A stretch of 64,000 bases of DNA from Cladorhizidae sp. MBARI D1340-BT2 (Eukaryota; Porifera; Demospongiae; Poecilosclerida; Cladorhizidae), in contig JAQNBH010000010.1 of NCBI GenBank assembly GCA_028752905.1, forward strand, positions 24,240,244-24,304,243. The letters are read 5' to 3'. The position numbers and the translations under genes are program-made. The number at the start of each line of letters is the position of its first letter. Position 1 is the stretch's first letter. Below, piece by piece: positions 25,301 through 33,148 of the stretch. The notes beneath the pieces were generated by a model. That model was not told where the DNA came from. It saw nothing but the letters and a program-made list of their open reading frames with translations, and did no database searches.

Positions 25301-28300
25301 AAAATGAATTTCTTGCCTTCGACAATTCTTTCTGCCGGTTTGCCACCTTAGCGAAAGGAATCGAGTCATGTTGGAAGTATTTTAGGAGCTAAAAGAGGCC
25401 GAAACCCGTTTAGCTTGCTAAGAAGCTGCCCAAGTGAGTTTTTAGCCGAGTTATAAGCTTAATTTATTTGGGATTGCTTTTGGCGTCCACCATTTTGAAA
25501 TAACAAGTCGAGCCACAACTGTAGGGAGTACTCTGGCACGAGCTTGCTATCAAGGTGTGCGCCTTTTCAATTTTCCATGTGCAGATGACCCTTTACCTCT
25601 TTTGCATCGACAGGGGCGACAGGAATGGGAGTGGCACATTCCCTTTAAGGTGTTGTTTTGTTCCACGTGCACCCCGATCGTGGTTGCATTTATGGGATGC
25701 GTGCGGTAGAATCTTCGAGGAAAGAAGGGGGGGGGGGGAGGGGGGAGGGGTTACATTAATGGTAGATATTGCAACCAATGGGATGATGGTCTCCCAAGAT
25801 GACCATGAACATACCAAGGTTGGACTGCATTTGGAATGAAGCACTCAAGTGGGTCTGTCATACTCTTTCCCCCCCCACACACGCAATGTTCTGCAAGACA
25901 TACTACCTCTTTGGCTTTTGTAGCCCAGTCTGGTCAGGTTTGGAGTGAGTCGGCTGAGCATCTACGACTCTCGCAGGCTTCTTCCTCCCACCTCTACTGT
26001 GGCTGGGAACCGGCTTATCATGCGTGCTGGATACCTCCTCCTCCTTGGAGAAGGACGACTCTCCAGAGTCATTTCCCACGGCCTCAATGCCAGATATGAT
26101 GGATAGGTTACCCTCCTAGAGAAATGTCAGTGTATTGTGCCAACACAAACAATCAGAAAAGTGTGATGCAGGGGGGGGGAGTCAGTGAGGTGTGATGTTG
26201 TGATGAGGTGTAGGGGCAGAAAATAGGAGCAAGAGTAGTAAAAGAGGCAGTGGAAGGGATTGGGGGAGGGGGAGGTAAAATGGAGAGGTAACAAGGGAGA
26301 CAGGAGAAGAACGAGGAAGAAAGAGAAGATATGAAGAGAGAAAAAGATGGAGGTGATGAGAGAAGGAATAGGGAGAGGAGGAGATGGGGAGGTGAGAGAA
26401 GAGAAGGAAGTGAAGGGAGATGGTCGAGGAAGGAGGGGAGGGAGGTAGGATGACAATGATGGAGACAAGACACGCCTAATGTCCCACATTCCAAACCCCA
26501 GTCCCTCTGTTCCACCACACATGCCAAAAGGCCTCCATTTCCCCTGCTAACCCTGCTTTCAAACCTATCACTGACATTCCTACCGCTTCATTCTTCAAAT
26601 GTTGCATGGCTTTGGCCAGCTAGCCTGTGCTGATGAGTCTCCCTCCATGGCTGACTAGTACATATCTTATAGAGGCCAGCTTCCTCAATGCAATCCATGA
26701 CATTCACTCACGAGCTGCTAGCTCGATCTTGAATCACCACATGACACTGCCTACTTTTAGGTACTGGGCATGCACAAACCAGCCTTAACTGAATTTCTCC
26801 CCCCCCCCAGAATCAGTTTATGCTCTTCATCAGATTATAAGTCACACCACCCCCCCCTCGAATCAGTTTATGCTCTTCATCAGATTATAAGTCACCTCCC
26901 CCCTCGAATCAGTTTATGCTCTTCATCAGATTATAAATCACCTCCCTCTCCCGAATCAGTTTATGCTCTTCATCAGTCACCTCCGCCCTCCCGAATCTCT
27001 TCATCAGTCTGGTTCCACAACTCCACCCACATGTAGAAAGAAAGCATGAACTACTGCAAGTGCCAAGACTGGACGGAGAACATTTAATTCGCTATGGCTG
27101 AAGTAATAGCCACGGTTTATGAAATGGTCAGATGCTGAAAACGCACCCCGATGTATTGAATGCCAGAAGGGTTTTGGCATCTGGAAGCAATGATTGCTAC
27201 ACCTCCACTACGTACTAAAATGATAATGATCTCAAACATGAATCGGTACATTTATTGATCATAAAATTAATACTAGATTTTGCTGTAGGTTGCAGGAAAG
27301 CACACCATTTAAGCGTTTAATCCCCCCGGGATGCATGAAGGGGGGAAAGGGTATGTATGACCAGGGTATGTATGACCAGGGTGTGTATGACCAGGGTGTG
27401 TATGACCAGGGTATGTATGACCAGGGTGTGTATGACCAGGGTGTGTATGACCAGGGTGTGTATGACCAGGGTGTGTATGACCAGGGTGTGTATGACCAGG
27501 GTGTGTATGACCAGGGTGTGTATGACCAGGGTGTGTATGACCAGGGTGTGTGCATGACCAGGGTATGTATGACCAGGGTATGTATGACCAGGGTGTGTAT
27601 GACCAGGGTGTGTATGACCAGGGTGTGTATGACCAGGGTATGTATGACCAGGGTGTGTATGACCAGGGTATGTATGACCAGGGTGTGTATGACCAGGGTA
27701 TGTATGACCAGGGTGTGTATGACCAGGGTGTGTATGACCAGGGTGTGTATGACCAGGGTGTGTATGACCAGGGTGTGTATGACCAGGGTGTGTATGACCA
27801 GGGTATGTATGACCAGGGTGTGTATGACCAGGGTGTGTATGACCAGGGTGTCTATGACCAGGGTGTGTATGACCAGGGTGTGTATGACCATGGTGGGTAT
27901 GACCAGGGTGTGTATGACCAGGGTGTGTATGACCAGGGTGTGTATGACCAGGGTGTGTATGACCAGGGTGTGTATGACCAGGGTATGTATGTATGACCAG
28001 AGTGTGTATGACCAGGGTATGTATGACAAGGGTGTGTATGACCAGGGTATGTATGACCAGGGTATGCATGACCAGGGTATGTATGTATGACCAGGGTGTG
28101 TATGACCAGGGTGTGTATGACCAGGGTGTGTATGACCAGGGTGTGTATGACCAGGGTGGGTATGACCAGGGTGTGTATGACCAGGGTGTGCATGACCAGG
28201 GTGTGTATGACCAGGGTGTGTATGACCAGGGTGTGTATGACCAGGGTGTGTATGACCATGGTGATGACCAGGGTGTGTATGACCAGGGTGTGTATGACCA

Positions 28301-29196
28301 GGGTATGTATGACCAGGGTATGTATGACCAGGGTGTGTATGACCAGGGTATGTATGTATGACCAGAGTGTGTATGACCAGGGTGTGTATGACCATGGTGG
28401 GTATGACCAGGGTGTGTATGACCAGGGTGTGTATGACCAGGGTGTGTATGACCAGGGTGTGTATGACCAGGGTGTGTATGACCAGGGTGTGTATGACCAG
28501 GGTGTGTATGACCAGGGTGTGTATGACCAGGGTGTGTATGACCAGGGTGTGTATGACCAGGGTGTGTATGACCAGGGTGTGTATGACCAGGGTGTGTATG
28601 ACCAGGGTGTGTATGACCAGGGTGTGTATGACCAGGGTGTGTATGACCAGGGTGTGTATGACCAGGGTGTGTATGACCAGGGTGTGTATGACCAGGGTGT
28701 GTATGACCAGGGTGTGTATGACCAGGGTGTGTATGACCAGGGTGTGTATGACCAGGGTGTGTATGACCAGGGTGTGTATGACCAGGGTGTGTATGACCAG
28801 GGTGTGTATGACCAGGGTGTGTATGACCAGGGTGTGTATGACCAGGGTGTGACCAGGTTGACGTGATTTTGTTATAAAATCTATGCACACACTCATGCTG
28901 TGGTCCTGATTTATACACCAAAATGTAGTATCCCATTCAATATGCCTTCTAATGGTGTTCTTTATTTCTCCATACATGTTTTTGTTCTTAAACTTCAGGT
29001 TGGAATGTGAAATCAGTCAAACCACAAACCATTCCGAATGCTACAGCCAGCATCAAGTCTTGAGTGCCTATGACTATGTGATAGCTAGAGCAATGCAAGT
29101 GAGAGACGGTAGTGCCTTTGTTTTTCCCCCCAAAAGTTTTATAAGTCGACTTTGTTCATGTAAAGAGGGTTACTAAAACAAAAAACTAATAAATAA

Positions 29197-29286
<90 letters not shown>

Positions 29287-32200
29287 TAAATAATAAATAA
29301 TAATAATAAATATATTTATCATGTAGCTATCTACTCCACTCATAGAGAATAGTACAAATAGAACTACTGTGATATTTTACCATATCGCGTACTTGTTATT
29401 ACCTACTTGTTATTACCTACTTGTTATTACCTACCCGATATGCGCATGCTCAGTAAAGGTTTGCGCATCCTCAGTCCCATGATAAATACATTATTAAATT
29501 GATACGGTGAAATATCACTCGTCTGATTGGCCGGTATTTTCACTCGTGCCTGCGGCAGTCGTGGAAATACTAGCCACAGACTCGTGATATTTCCCCGTAT
29601 CAATGTAATAACGTATATATATAAATAAATTAAATAAACAAATAAAATTAAAATAAAAACTCTTGCTTAAACTTGAGCCATAGATTCTGCACACTTCACT
29701 GTATGGACTTGATATATAGCTCAAAAGATAGGTCTCTCTGTGTGCTCTCTTTTGATACTAAAACATGTTGCATAGGTATAGATCCATAGATTCTGCACCC
29801 TTCACTGTATGGACTTGATATATAGCTCAAAAGATAGGTTTCTCTGTGTGCTCTCTTTTGATACTAAAACATGTTGCATAGCTATAACTACGCCAAATGC
29901 AGCCAAAGTGGGGGTGCCTCAAAATCTGAGCGACTGAACTGGCTGCAGTTGTGGTTCCTGATTGGAACGTGCTAGCCAGTTGAAATTACTATCTGTGGCT
30001 AGAGGAAGTTTTCATTAGGCGCTAAAACGTGACTAGGTGGTCCAGCGTAAATTCCCCATTGCACCTGTTCGACTACTTGTCATGTTCAAACCCTCATTTT
30101 GACTTCCTCTAAGCACAGATATGAATTAGCACGTTCCAATCAGGAACCACAACTGCAGCCAATTTAGACACTCTGTACCCCCACTTTGGCTTAGTCATTC
30201 AAAAGAGAGCACCAAGAGCAATCTATCTATATATCAAGTTCACACTGTGAAGTGTGCAGAATCTATGGAGCTCCAAAGTGGTTACCACAAGGTTTTGTTA
30301 GTATTTAATTTGTACCCACTTCATATGAATATAAGTTGACTTATAAAACACGTATAAAAACCCTAAGACACTATCCTGTAGTGCTTGCGTTGCCCTAGAA
30401 ACCACAGTAGTTATAGCCACTCAAGACTTGATGCTGGACTTATGTAGATTCGTTATTGTGGGGTGATTTGACTTCACATTCCAACCTGCATTTCCAGAAC
30501 TAAAAACATGTATATATCGGAATACTATTAGAAAGCATATAGAATGAGCTACATTTTGGTATATAGCTAATATATATAGATCAGGAGCCTAGCATGAACG
30601 TATGCAAAGACCACATGATACCACACATGGTCAGACCCTTACCCCTTCCTCCCCCCTCCCCCCCCCCCTGTGGTGCATGCCTCCAGGCTAGAAAGGCAAC
30701 CTTCCCACACTACCAAATGCCCCTCATTTTGAGCACAAAAAGTTGGCAGGTCCAGGACGGATAGTGAGAGAGAAGAGGGTGAAAGGAGATGGAGGGAAGC
30801 TAGGGAGTAGCTAGAGAGGAGATCAAAGGATGGGGGGGGAGTAAGGAGAATGGAATAGTTGGGAGGAAGGGACGTGTTGGTCTTGCATCCCAACCTTAAC
30901 CAGGTCTCTGTGCTCCGAAGGAGTCTGCTTCTCTCATTGAGACCCTTGCTCAGGCACCATAGCCAGTGTGATGGCTTATTGTCTATCTACAGTAAGCACC
31001 GGATATCACTATTGGTACAGCGCTCAAGTTCACATGCAAGTTTACAGTGGGCCCACAGTAGCACGTGCCATAGTGTCATGTGGCACTGCACATGTGCATT
31101 ACTATTCTTACATCAGTGGCTTGTTACAATCTAGCGCAAGGCTTAGGTTAAAGGCCGCCGTGACAAATGCACCCATTTTGAGCCAGAACAAACAGTTCCA
31201 GGGAAGAGTACCAGATTTCTTTCTCAGCATGCGATTTTGTAAGGGGAACTCAGCAAGGTGTGTGTGGTGGGGGGGGGGGGGGGGGGGGGGGGTGGCAGAA
31301 GTGGTGGGAGAAGAAGAGAAAATGAATGGAGAGTGTCAGAGTGGGTACAGAGTTCAAGGTTGAGGTTAGGGTTCAGACAAAAATGAAAGGAGTGCACTAC
31401 GGGAAGTGCCTAGTACACTAGAGGAACTATCTAGTATACTACAGGAAGTTTCTAGTATACTACATGAGGTGTCTAGTATACTATATGAAGTGCTGTAAAG
31501 AGTAAAGTAATAATCCCATTAACTCTAGACCCAATTAGTGTCCAATGTAAAGTTTATAGTTCGCCTATTTGCTTTTGAGACAATCCACCATGGAGCATCA
31601 TGAGAGTGTGAAGTGTAGATTTCTGTTAGCGCAGAGATGGAAGCTTATGGCAATCAAGCAGCAGCTGCAAGTCACCAACTTTGCCTTGCAATCGCCAACA
31701 GAGAGTGGTAAAATTGGCAGGTCAGACAGAGGACACTTGATTTTTTGCAGCTTATTACTTATCAAGGTTCGACTGACGTGTGCGATAACATGCAATAGTT
31801 CCTATATGATGCTGCAGTCTTACTGGTCAGATGTAGAACAAGGACTATATATTGTAGCCAGGTTTTCATGAGCAAAATGAAAAGTAAATAAAAAATAAAA
31901 AAATATATTTTAAAATCAATCTTTGGGTGTCTCCATGACGTCTCCATGACGTCTCACTGCCATAACTTAGCCCTACCAATCCGGCGAGCTAACTATGTAT
32001 AAAAAGTTCACTCCAACCTATAAGCACCGCAGTTGGGTGGGTGGTCGCAGACCTCAACAGTAATTGCAATAAGGCTAGGGGAATAACTCCAGTAATATAC
32101 TGGACGAGCGAGTGCTCTCAGCCTACCACTGCATTGTGACACATGCTCATGAAAACCTGGATAGGACAAGCACATTGGAAGGTAAGGTTGACACAGAGAC

Positions 32201-32506
32201 TTGTATTAGGAAGCAAGTTACTTGCACTATACCAAAAGTTGTGTAGCTTCCTTCACCAGTTCACTGGTTTTAGCTTCCAGCTCAGCATTCAGGCGCCTGT
32301 TAAGAGTTAAATAGAACATGAAATCTCAGGTGCTCAAAGTAATTTTCAAGTTTGTAGCTAGCAAGCTAGCTCAAATATGAACCGACGTCCCATTCACACA
32401 CAATATTAAAAAAAATCTACCTGTATTCATCTTCTTTGGCCTTCAGCCTATCTCCAGAGCTCTTTTCCTTTTTCCTTTTAGTTCCGTTATAAGGTATGCT
32501 GGTCAT
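10214..32506 (-). CDS. TEX9: TEX9-like coiled-coil protein, 3'-partial, six exons
   Basis: Exons on the minus strand, in transcript order, are 32421-32506, 32233-32296, 25907-26115, 16750-17018, 15830-15912 and 10214-10387. All junctions are GT-AG and every phase agrees, giving 295 codons so far. Residues 21-50 (LKAKEDEYR|RLNAELEAKTSEL) match the N-terminal block of animal TEX9 (EEEYKRLNAELQAKT). Residues about 210-230 (EATIRFLKAKLRVMQEEMD) match the start of its long coiled coil. Residues 51-209 are polar and low in similarity, as in other TEX9 proteins. The start ATG has in-frame stops 18 and 24 bases upstream. About 100-120 C-terminal residues are missing, presumably encoded left of the window. 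TEX9 is linked to sperm and centriolar satellites/cilia; the molecular role is poorly known. The introns carry most of the tandem repeats of the window. Confidence 0.88.
10388..10735. repeat. Purine-rich (plus strand) minisatellite, unit about 15-18 bp
   Basis: Repeats of gaggaggggcagaagg with variants agtaggagg and agaatgagg, over about 345 bp. On the transcribed minus strand it is pyrimidine-rich and directly abuts the TEX9 exon 6 acceptor. Long Pro/Ser-rich frames across it are by-products of base composition. Confidence 0.92.
10896..11298. mobile_element. Non-autonomous hAT-type MITE, about 400 bp
   Basis: The left end CAGGGATTCTCAACC and right end GGTTGAGAATCCCTG are perfect 15-bp inverted repeats of the Charlie/hAT kind. 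A sub-terminal ggggtaaat word recurs inward from both ends. The flanks ctcgagtg and (after ca) gtctagtg resemble an 8-bp target duplication at 6 of 8 positions. There is no transposase inside. It sits in the TEX9 intron between exons 5 and 6. Confidence 0.75.
11480..12745. repeat. Minisatellite, unit 31-32 bp, about 40 copies, with higher-order structure
   Basis: The unit is catgatcatgtatctatg plus tattacccccacca. Variants (ggtcatg, gttcatg, cgcacca, cccatacca, tccccccca) recur in the same order. The block containing the cccatacca variant starts again about 442 bp and then 377 bp later, so whole groups of units were duplicated. It lies in TEX9 intron 5. Confidence 0.95.
12746..13084. other. 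Unique intronic sequence, nothing recognised
   Basis: AT-rich sequence between two minisatellites. No exon, RNA gene or transposon signature is seen on either strand. Confidence 0.5.
13085..13655. repeat. Minisatellite, unit about 53 bp, about 11 copies
   Basis: The unit contains ttagttctggtgttacact and catcttgtaggtggctgctc. Variants (tatcacactgag, ggctgatcatg) alternate, and one unit lacks its first third. Confidence 0.93.
13680..13890. repeat. Palindromic-element fragment and short tandem repeat (about 58 bp x 3)
   Basis: It begins with ctgatgaaggctagagag and tcgaaac, the arm of the palindromic family found elsewhere in the window. Three copies around gggtcttgtaaaatagaaac and aagtttaaaaccaaggt follow. 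Confidence 0.7.
13891..14975. other. TEX9 intronic sequence, nothing recognised
   Basis: Short frames on both strands show no domain, splice context or similarity I recognise. A cctcaatgg...actcacgca word recurs near 14070 and 14235, which hints at an old repeat. Confidence 0.5.
14976..15092. repeat. Hairpin-forming palindromic MITE-like element, about 115 bp
   Basis: Arms pair across the segment: agtactgggatggctagtcc with the later ggactacccatggcatccca plus gtact, and gcaatcatcagggac with gtccctgatgattgc. The loop is only about 8 bases. TA-rich sequence flanks it on both sides. Confidence 0.85.
15093..15660. other. Intronic sequence with a (TA)n run
   Basis: Contains a TA dinucleotide run at about 15161-15184 and otherwise unrecognised AT-rich sequence. 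Confidence 0.5.
15685..15785. repeat. Fragment of the gtcgaaac palindromic element family
   Basis: ctagagcattagtcgaaacg followed by gagagtacaatgattact, gagaaggttattg and aactgagagttctttgaga match one arm of the elements at 22165-22345 and 40000-40170. Confidence 0.65.
15830..15912 (-). CDS. TEX9: TEX9 exon 5 (start of coiled coil)
   Basis: Codes for ATIRFLKAKLRVMQEEMDAL and then CQQYSTK, the most conserved TEX9 block. Acceptor gtgtag|AGG (phase 1, completing Glu) and donor AAG|gtgaga (phase 0). A GTT-rich microsatellite lies immediately upstream of the acceptor on the coding strand, and a (AC)n run lies just downstream of the donor. Confidence 0.9.
15915..15992. repeat. AAC-rich microsatellite
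   Basis: Repeated caacaacaac/acaacaacacc words begin within 3 bp of the TEX9 exon 5 acceptor. On the coding strand this is gttgttgtt and stands in for a polypyrimidine tract. Confidence 0.85.
16320..16690. repeat. Minisatellite, unit about 70 bp, about 5 copies
   Basis: The unit has gctctatggggacacacact, ggaccaacatcacactggg and ggttgaagtaggttgacaa. The same unit forms another array at 45960-46365 inside UBXN6. Confidence 0.92.
16750..17018 (-). CDS. TEX9: TEX9 exon 4 (variable linker)
   Basis: Codes for 89 residues between PTSVVGMRADDGMLARERR and PPAMEDMGT. Acceptor tatccag|G (phase 2) and donor ACA G|gtggtt (phase 1) fit both neighbours exactly. The segment includes a predicted helical stretch (CEELLLSTSAVDADLTAVLR). 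I could not align it to a known domain; assignment rests on phase, strand and position. Confidence 0.75.
17019..17660. other. TEX9 intron 3, nothing recognised
   Basis: Includes a short G run near 17181 and a possible palindromic word cgagaccgtctcggtctc at about 17516. No gene is seen. Confidence 0.5.
17672..17775. repeat. Degenerate arm of the gtcgaaac palindromic family
   Basis: tgatgaaggtctagcagaaa, then aatttaagttgattattta, aagtcattgaat and atgagaatttgttgagaac, parallel to the other family members. Confidence 0.55.
17790..18310. repeat. Minisatellite, unit about 24-27 bp, gtggctagggtta/tggccagggca
   Basis: About 20 units of ggctagggttatggccaggg with insertions (aaggtggcact). It looks telomere-like because of ttaggg words, but the period and composition are those of a minisatellite. 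The frames through it are open only because the unit lacks stops. Confidence 0.9.
18415..18985. repeat. Minisatellite, unit about 30-31 bp, about 19 copies
   Basis: The unit is ctgatagacatactcgctg plus tataagctgcccc. Variation is confined to the number of C's and the acatactc/acatattc/acttactc word. Located in TEX9 intron 3. Confidence 0.94.
18986..19300. other. Unique intronic sequence
   Basis: Contains a short GT run and a G homopolymer near 19160. No gene is seen. Confidence 0.5.
19301..21835. repeat. 44-bp satellite array, higher-order duplicated
   Basis: The unit is cactcactatgttgtttaat, cctgtccatcactcatgta, ttgta. About 26 copies lie at 19301-20470 and about 27 at 20623-21820, separated and followed by copies of the same 145-150 bp spacer (20471-20622 and 21823-21965). 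A rare variant with an extra T (tgtattgttacactcac) occurs once in each half, 1220 bp apart. The spacers are 1352 bp apart. The difference, 132 bp, is exactly three units. Confidence 0.96.
20471..20622. repeat. Spacer, first copy (pair at 21823-21965)
   Basis: Starts tctattttaaaatgacaaa, contains ggcaggtagctgctggtagc and ends with gtaaagagacagcccc. The second copy is nearly identical but lacks about 12 bases near its start. Confidence 0.92.
21823..21965. repeat. Spacer, second copy
   Basis: Same sequence as 20471-20622 with a few substitutions (cgcaaaacagttcgcg). It marks the end of the duplicated block. Confidence 0.92.
22165..22350. repeat. Palindromic MITE-like element, gtcgaaac family
   Basis: The left arm has gaccttctaaataatcaact and cgacgtttcgattagatg. 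The right arm has the inverse, ctagagcgtctagtcgaaac and ttgattattgagatggtc. It has a short centre, gggatttcctgat, and no coding capacity. Confidence 0.75.
22403..24880. mobile_element. piggyBac DNA transposon, decayed
   Basis: The termini are CCCTTTGAAC at 22403 and its complement GTTCAAAGGG at 24871-24880. They are flanked by the exact TTAA target duplication at 22399-22402 and 24881-24884, which defines piggyBac. The transposase reads on the minus strand in several frames. The element lies in TEX9 intron 3 on the same strand as the gene. Confidence 0.93.
22510..24658 (-). pseudogene. piggyBac transposase pseudogene (DDE_Tnp_1_7)
   Basis: The N-terminus (24658) starts MARRMTRDQVLVQL and is acidic. 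The middle includes LDELKALTELPKLARC near 24060. The DDE core follows: the first catalytic block reads LSLHEGMIP near 23695, where the family has LS-x-DE-x-M, so the first Asp is replaced by His. The second Asp is in FTDRLYTSIQLAEYF (about 23440) and the third in MGGTDKNDQM (about 23110). The C-terminus has a Cys-rich zinc-binding tail (NRCRVCREKH, YFCVFCEDFLC). Frames change at least near 24440, 24040, 23690, 23270 and 22960. With the missing Asp and the indels it cannot be active. Confidence 0.9.
24885..25906. other. TEX9 intron 3, nothing recognised
   Basis: Holds a G-rich run (about 25726-25750) and a short duplicated word gttctgttgaaggt at about 25010-25035. No convincing exon or RNA gene. 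Confidence 0.5.
25907..26115 (-). CDS. TEX9: TEX9 exon 3 (polar linker)
   Basis: Codes for 69 residues, from EGNLSIISGIEAVGNDSGES to HSKPDQTGLQKPK, rich in Ser, Lys, Pro and Asp. Acceptor ctctag|GAG (phase 0) and donor AAG AG|gtagta (phase 2) match exons 2 and 4. No domain is seen; vertebrate TEX9 has an equally polar segment here. Confidence 0.78.
26116..26795. other. Purine-rich intronic sequence
   Basis: 26230-26460 is strongly purine-rich on the plus strand (gaggagatggggaggtgaga and similar) without a regular unit. The rest is unrecognised. Confidence 0.5.
26800..27015. repeat. Short tandem repeat, unit about 45-55 bp, 4-5 copies
   Basis: gaatcagtttatgctcttca followed by tcagattataagtcacc is repeated, with C-rich joints of variable length. 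Confidence 0.88.
27353..28855. repeat. 15-bp minisatellite, about 100 copies
   Basis: The unit is tatgaccagggtgtg. Variants gta for gtg, gggtatg, and occasional 4-bp (tatg) or unit-length slips define a few internal blocks. Because 15 is a multiple of three, five of the six frames lack stops for over 1 kb. The apparent proteins (YDQGV or HPGHT repeats) have no other sign of being genes. It lies in TEX9 intron 2. Confidence 0.96.
28856..29187. other. Intronic sequence, element-like word shared with 49700-49860
   Basis: acacactcatgctgtggtcc, atttatacaccaaaatgtag and tccatacatgttt...tggaatgtgaa recur at about 49720-49840 and, weakly, near 30480. This marks an unclassified dispersed repeat. Confidence 0.6.
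29188..29315. repeat. (TAA)n microsatellite
   Basis: About 35-40 AAT/TAA triplets with a few aaataa interruptions at the 3' end. Confidence 0.95.
29316..29674. other. Intronic sequence with short repeats
   Basis: Contains ttgttattacctac three times (29393-29432) and an inverted pair: aatattacggtgaaatatcac-type words near 29505 and 29580 (atatcactcgtctg / gactcgtgatattt). No gene. Confidence 0.5.
29675..30290. repeat. Long fold-back element (family member 1)
   Basis: The left arm reads catagattctgcacacttca, gatatatagctcaaaagata and gtgtgctctcttttgatact. The right arm is the inverse and ends agaatctatggagctccaaa. The outer ~110 bp of the left arm is tandemly duplicated (29675-29770 and 29783-29885). 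The centre has gaggaagttttcattaggcg. No coding capacity. Confidence 0.85.
30291..32232. other. TEX9 intron 2 upstream part, no gene recognised
   Basis: Contains a G homopolymer of over 20 bases near 31268-31292, a short ctagtatactaca repeat (31425-31490), and frames on the plus strand near 30970-31200 and 31590-31760 that I cannot tie to a family or splice pattern. Confidence 0.45.
32233..32296 (-). CDS. TEX9: TEX9 exon 2 (conserved N-terminal block)
   Basis: Codes for RLNAELEAKTSELVKEATQL and L, after completing a split Arg. Acceptor taacag|GCG (phase 2) and donor TTG|gtatag (phase 0). The RLNAELEAKT word is the best single match to TEX9. Confidence 0.9.
32421..32506 (-). CDS. TEX9: TEX9 exon 1 with start codon
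   Basis: Starts MTSIPYNGTKRKKEKSS and ends EDEY plus two bases (donor AG|gtagat). In-frame stops tag and tga lie 24 and 18 bases upstream of the ATG, which fixes the start unless an upstream intron intervenes. Confidence 0.88.
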
Positions 32507-32540
32507 TTTCAAATTTCGCGCTCAAATCTAAACCGTTGGT

Positions 32541-32700
32541 ATCCGTCATAGTGAACCCCTTTACCAATTTCTAATTGAGGATTTGCTAATCCGTCATAGT
32601 GGATGACTTTACCAATTTCTAATTGAGGATTTGCTAATCCGTCATAGTGGATTCCTTTACCAATTTCTAATTGAGGATTTGCTAATTGAGGATTTCCTAG
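32541..32700. repeat. Short tandem repeat in the TEX9 promoter region, about 58 bp x 2.5
   Basis: tttaccaatttctaattgag, gatttgctaatccgtcatag and tggat recur three times, starting 35 bp upstream of the TEX9 ATG. In this compact 535-bp gap the promoter must lie within or next to it. Confidence 0.85.
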
Positions 32701-32872
32701 TCCAAGCAACTTGTTACAGGACCTGATGATATTACACCCATCATGTACCTATGTAGACCCTCCCATATTTCAGACAATCACCATTAAAAAAATAAGTGCC
32801 AGTACAATTCCCCCTCTCTTTCTCATTTCCATTCTTCATAATTAAGCTTATGGGTTTAATCACTCTTCTAAT

Positions 32873-32878
32873 TTTATT
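32873..32878 (-). terminator. Probable UBXN6 poly(A) signal
   Basis: AATAAA on the minus strand, 163 bp past the UBXN6 stop codon and about 370 bp before the TEX9 ATG. Confidence 0.5.
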
Positions 32879-33040
32879 CCTTTGAAAGAAAATCCAGAGA
32901 TAAATGTAATGTGAAGTGAAGTATTGCTGAAAATTGCTCAAAAATGATGAAAAACATTCCAATTATAAATATTTGTCCAATAACATTCACTTCTTGCACA
33001 GTACAAGTAAAAATTGGATTGAATCAACATTGACGTCCTG

Positions 33041-33148
33041 TTACTGGAGGTCTTGCACACCTTCCAAGACTTCCGGAACAAGATAAGGAGGAGACGGAGG
33101 AGGTCCGGAGGAACAATCCCACACAAAGTTAAGAATTGCAGATGGCAC
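33041..33148 (-). CDS. UBXN6: UBXN6 exon 9 (end of UBX domain, stop)
   Basis: Codes for VPSAILNFVWD and a short Pro-rich tail ending EGVQDLQ, then TAA at 33041-33043. Acceptor cttcag|GTG, phase 0. VPSA-L-x-F matches the last UBX strand of UBXN6. Confidence 0.93.
   Translation of the reverse strand: MPSAILNFVWDCSSGPPPSPPYLVPEVLEGVQDLQ

Noticed and set aside
27259..28977. Open frames of up to 572 codons with pentapeptide repeats on both strands
   Set aside because: Produced by a stop-free 15-bp repeat; no start context, splice signal or non-repeat domain.
31569..31871. Plus-strand frame with MEHHESVKCRFLLAQRWK
   Set aside because: Looks gene-like at its start, but no family match, splice pattern or extension was found; left as unrecognised sequence.
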